NCBI GenBank assembly: GCA_025937115.1 | Contig: JAICSB010000254.1 | Coordinates: 1-5,422 of the forward strand | Reading direction: 5' to 3' | DNA length: 5,422 nucleotides | From: Pseudonocardiaceae bacterium | Lineage (GTDB): Bacteria; Actinomycetota; Actinomycetes; Mycobacteriales; Pseudonocardiaceae | Shown here: piece after piece, positions 5,387 through 5,422 of the stretch | How the letters are laid out: each line of letters starts with the position of its first letter | Position numbering within the stretch: position 1 is the stretch's first letter | Translations under genes and position numbers: made by a program | Notes under the pieces: model-generated | What the model saw: only the letters and a program-made list of their open reading frames with translations | What the model was told of the DNA's origin: nothing | The model's database searches: none

Positions 5387-5422
5387 GCCCCGATCCTGAC
5401 CCATCGACCAGACCACTGCCAA

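Noticed and set aside
1..5422. CRISPR array, insertion sequence or transposase
   Set aside because: No regularly spaced repeats and no transposase-like protein in any frame. The only repeats are one palindrome, a short 9-bp tandem repeat, and isolated hairpins or dyads.

Overview
This is a high-GC window in which every convincing gene lies on the minus strand. The high GC, GC-rich third codon positions, actinobacterial-looking promoters and gene families suggest an actinobacterium, most likely a mycobacterium or close relative; genus is an inference. Read in the direction of transcription (high to low coordinates) the order is: DedA-family membrane protein, a MetE-like zinc methyltransferase with its own promoter and operator, a strong terminator, the selenocysteine tRNA (selC), selA, then selB, which runs off the window at base 1.

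The left 3.2 kb is a selenocysteine decoding locus. tRNA-Sec (3103-3198, anticodon UCA) is charged with serine. SelA (1531-2829) converts the seryl-tRNA to selenocysteyl-tRNA using selenophosphate. SelB (1-1543, partial) is the dedicated GTP-binding elongation factor that brings it to UGA codons. selA and selB overlap by 13 bases and are probably translationally coupled. Selenophosphate synthetase (selD) and a selenoprotein target such as formate dehydrogenase are not visible here and must lie elsewhere.

The most unusual object is inside selB. A 64-bp element (639-702) has perfect 23-bp inverted arms around an 18-base spacer. It is read through in frame and adds about 20 residues that E. coli SelB, as I recall its sequence, lacks. 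This looks like a coding-tolerated palindromic insertion, comparable in concept to Rickettsia palindromic elements.

The right part (3337-5386) is separate in function. A 390-residue MetE C-terminal-domain-like protein has a near-consensus promoter (TTGACC, 18 bp, TATGAT), followed directly by a palindromic operator and a leader of about 175 nt. Behind it is a DedA-family protein whose start lies near the right edge. The 260-bp gap between selC and selA holds a short perfect hairpin and nothing else I can name.
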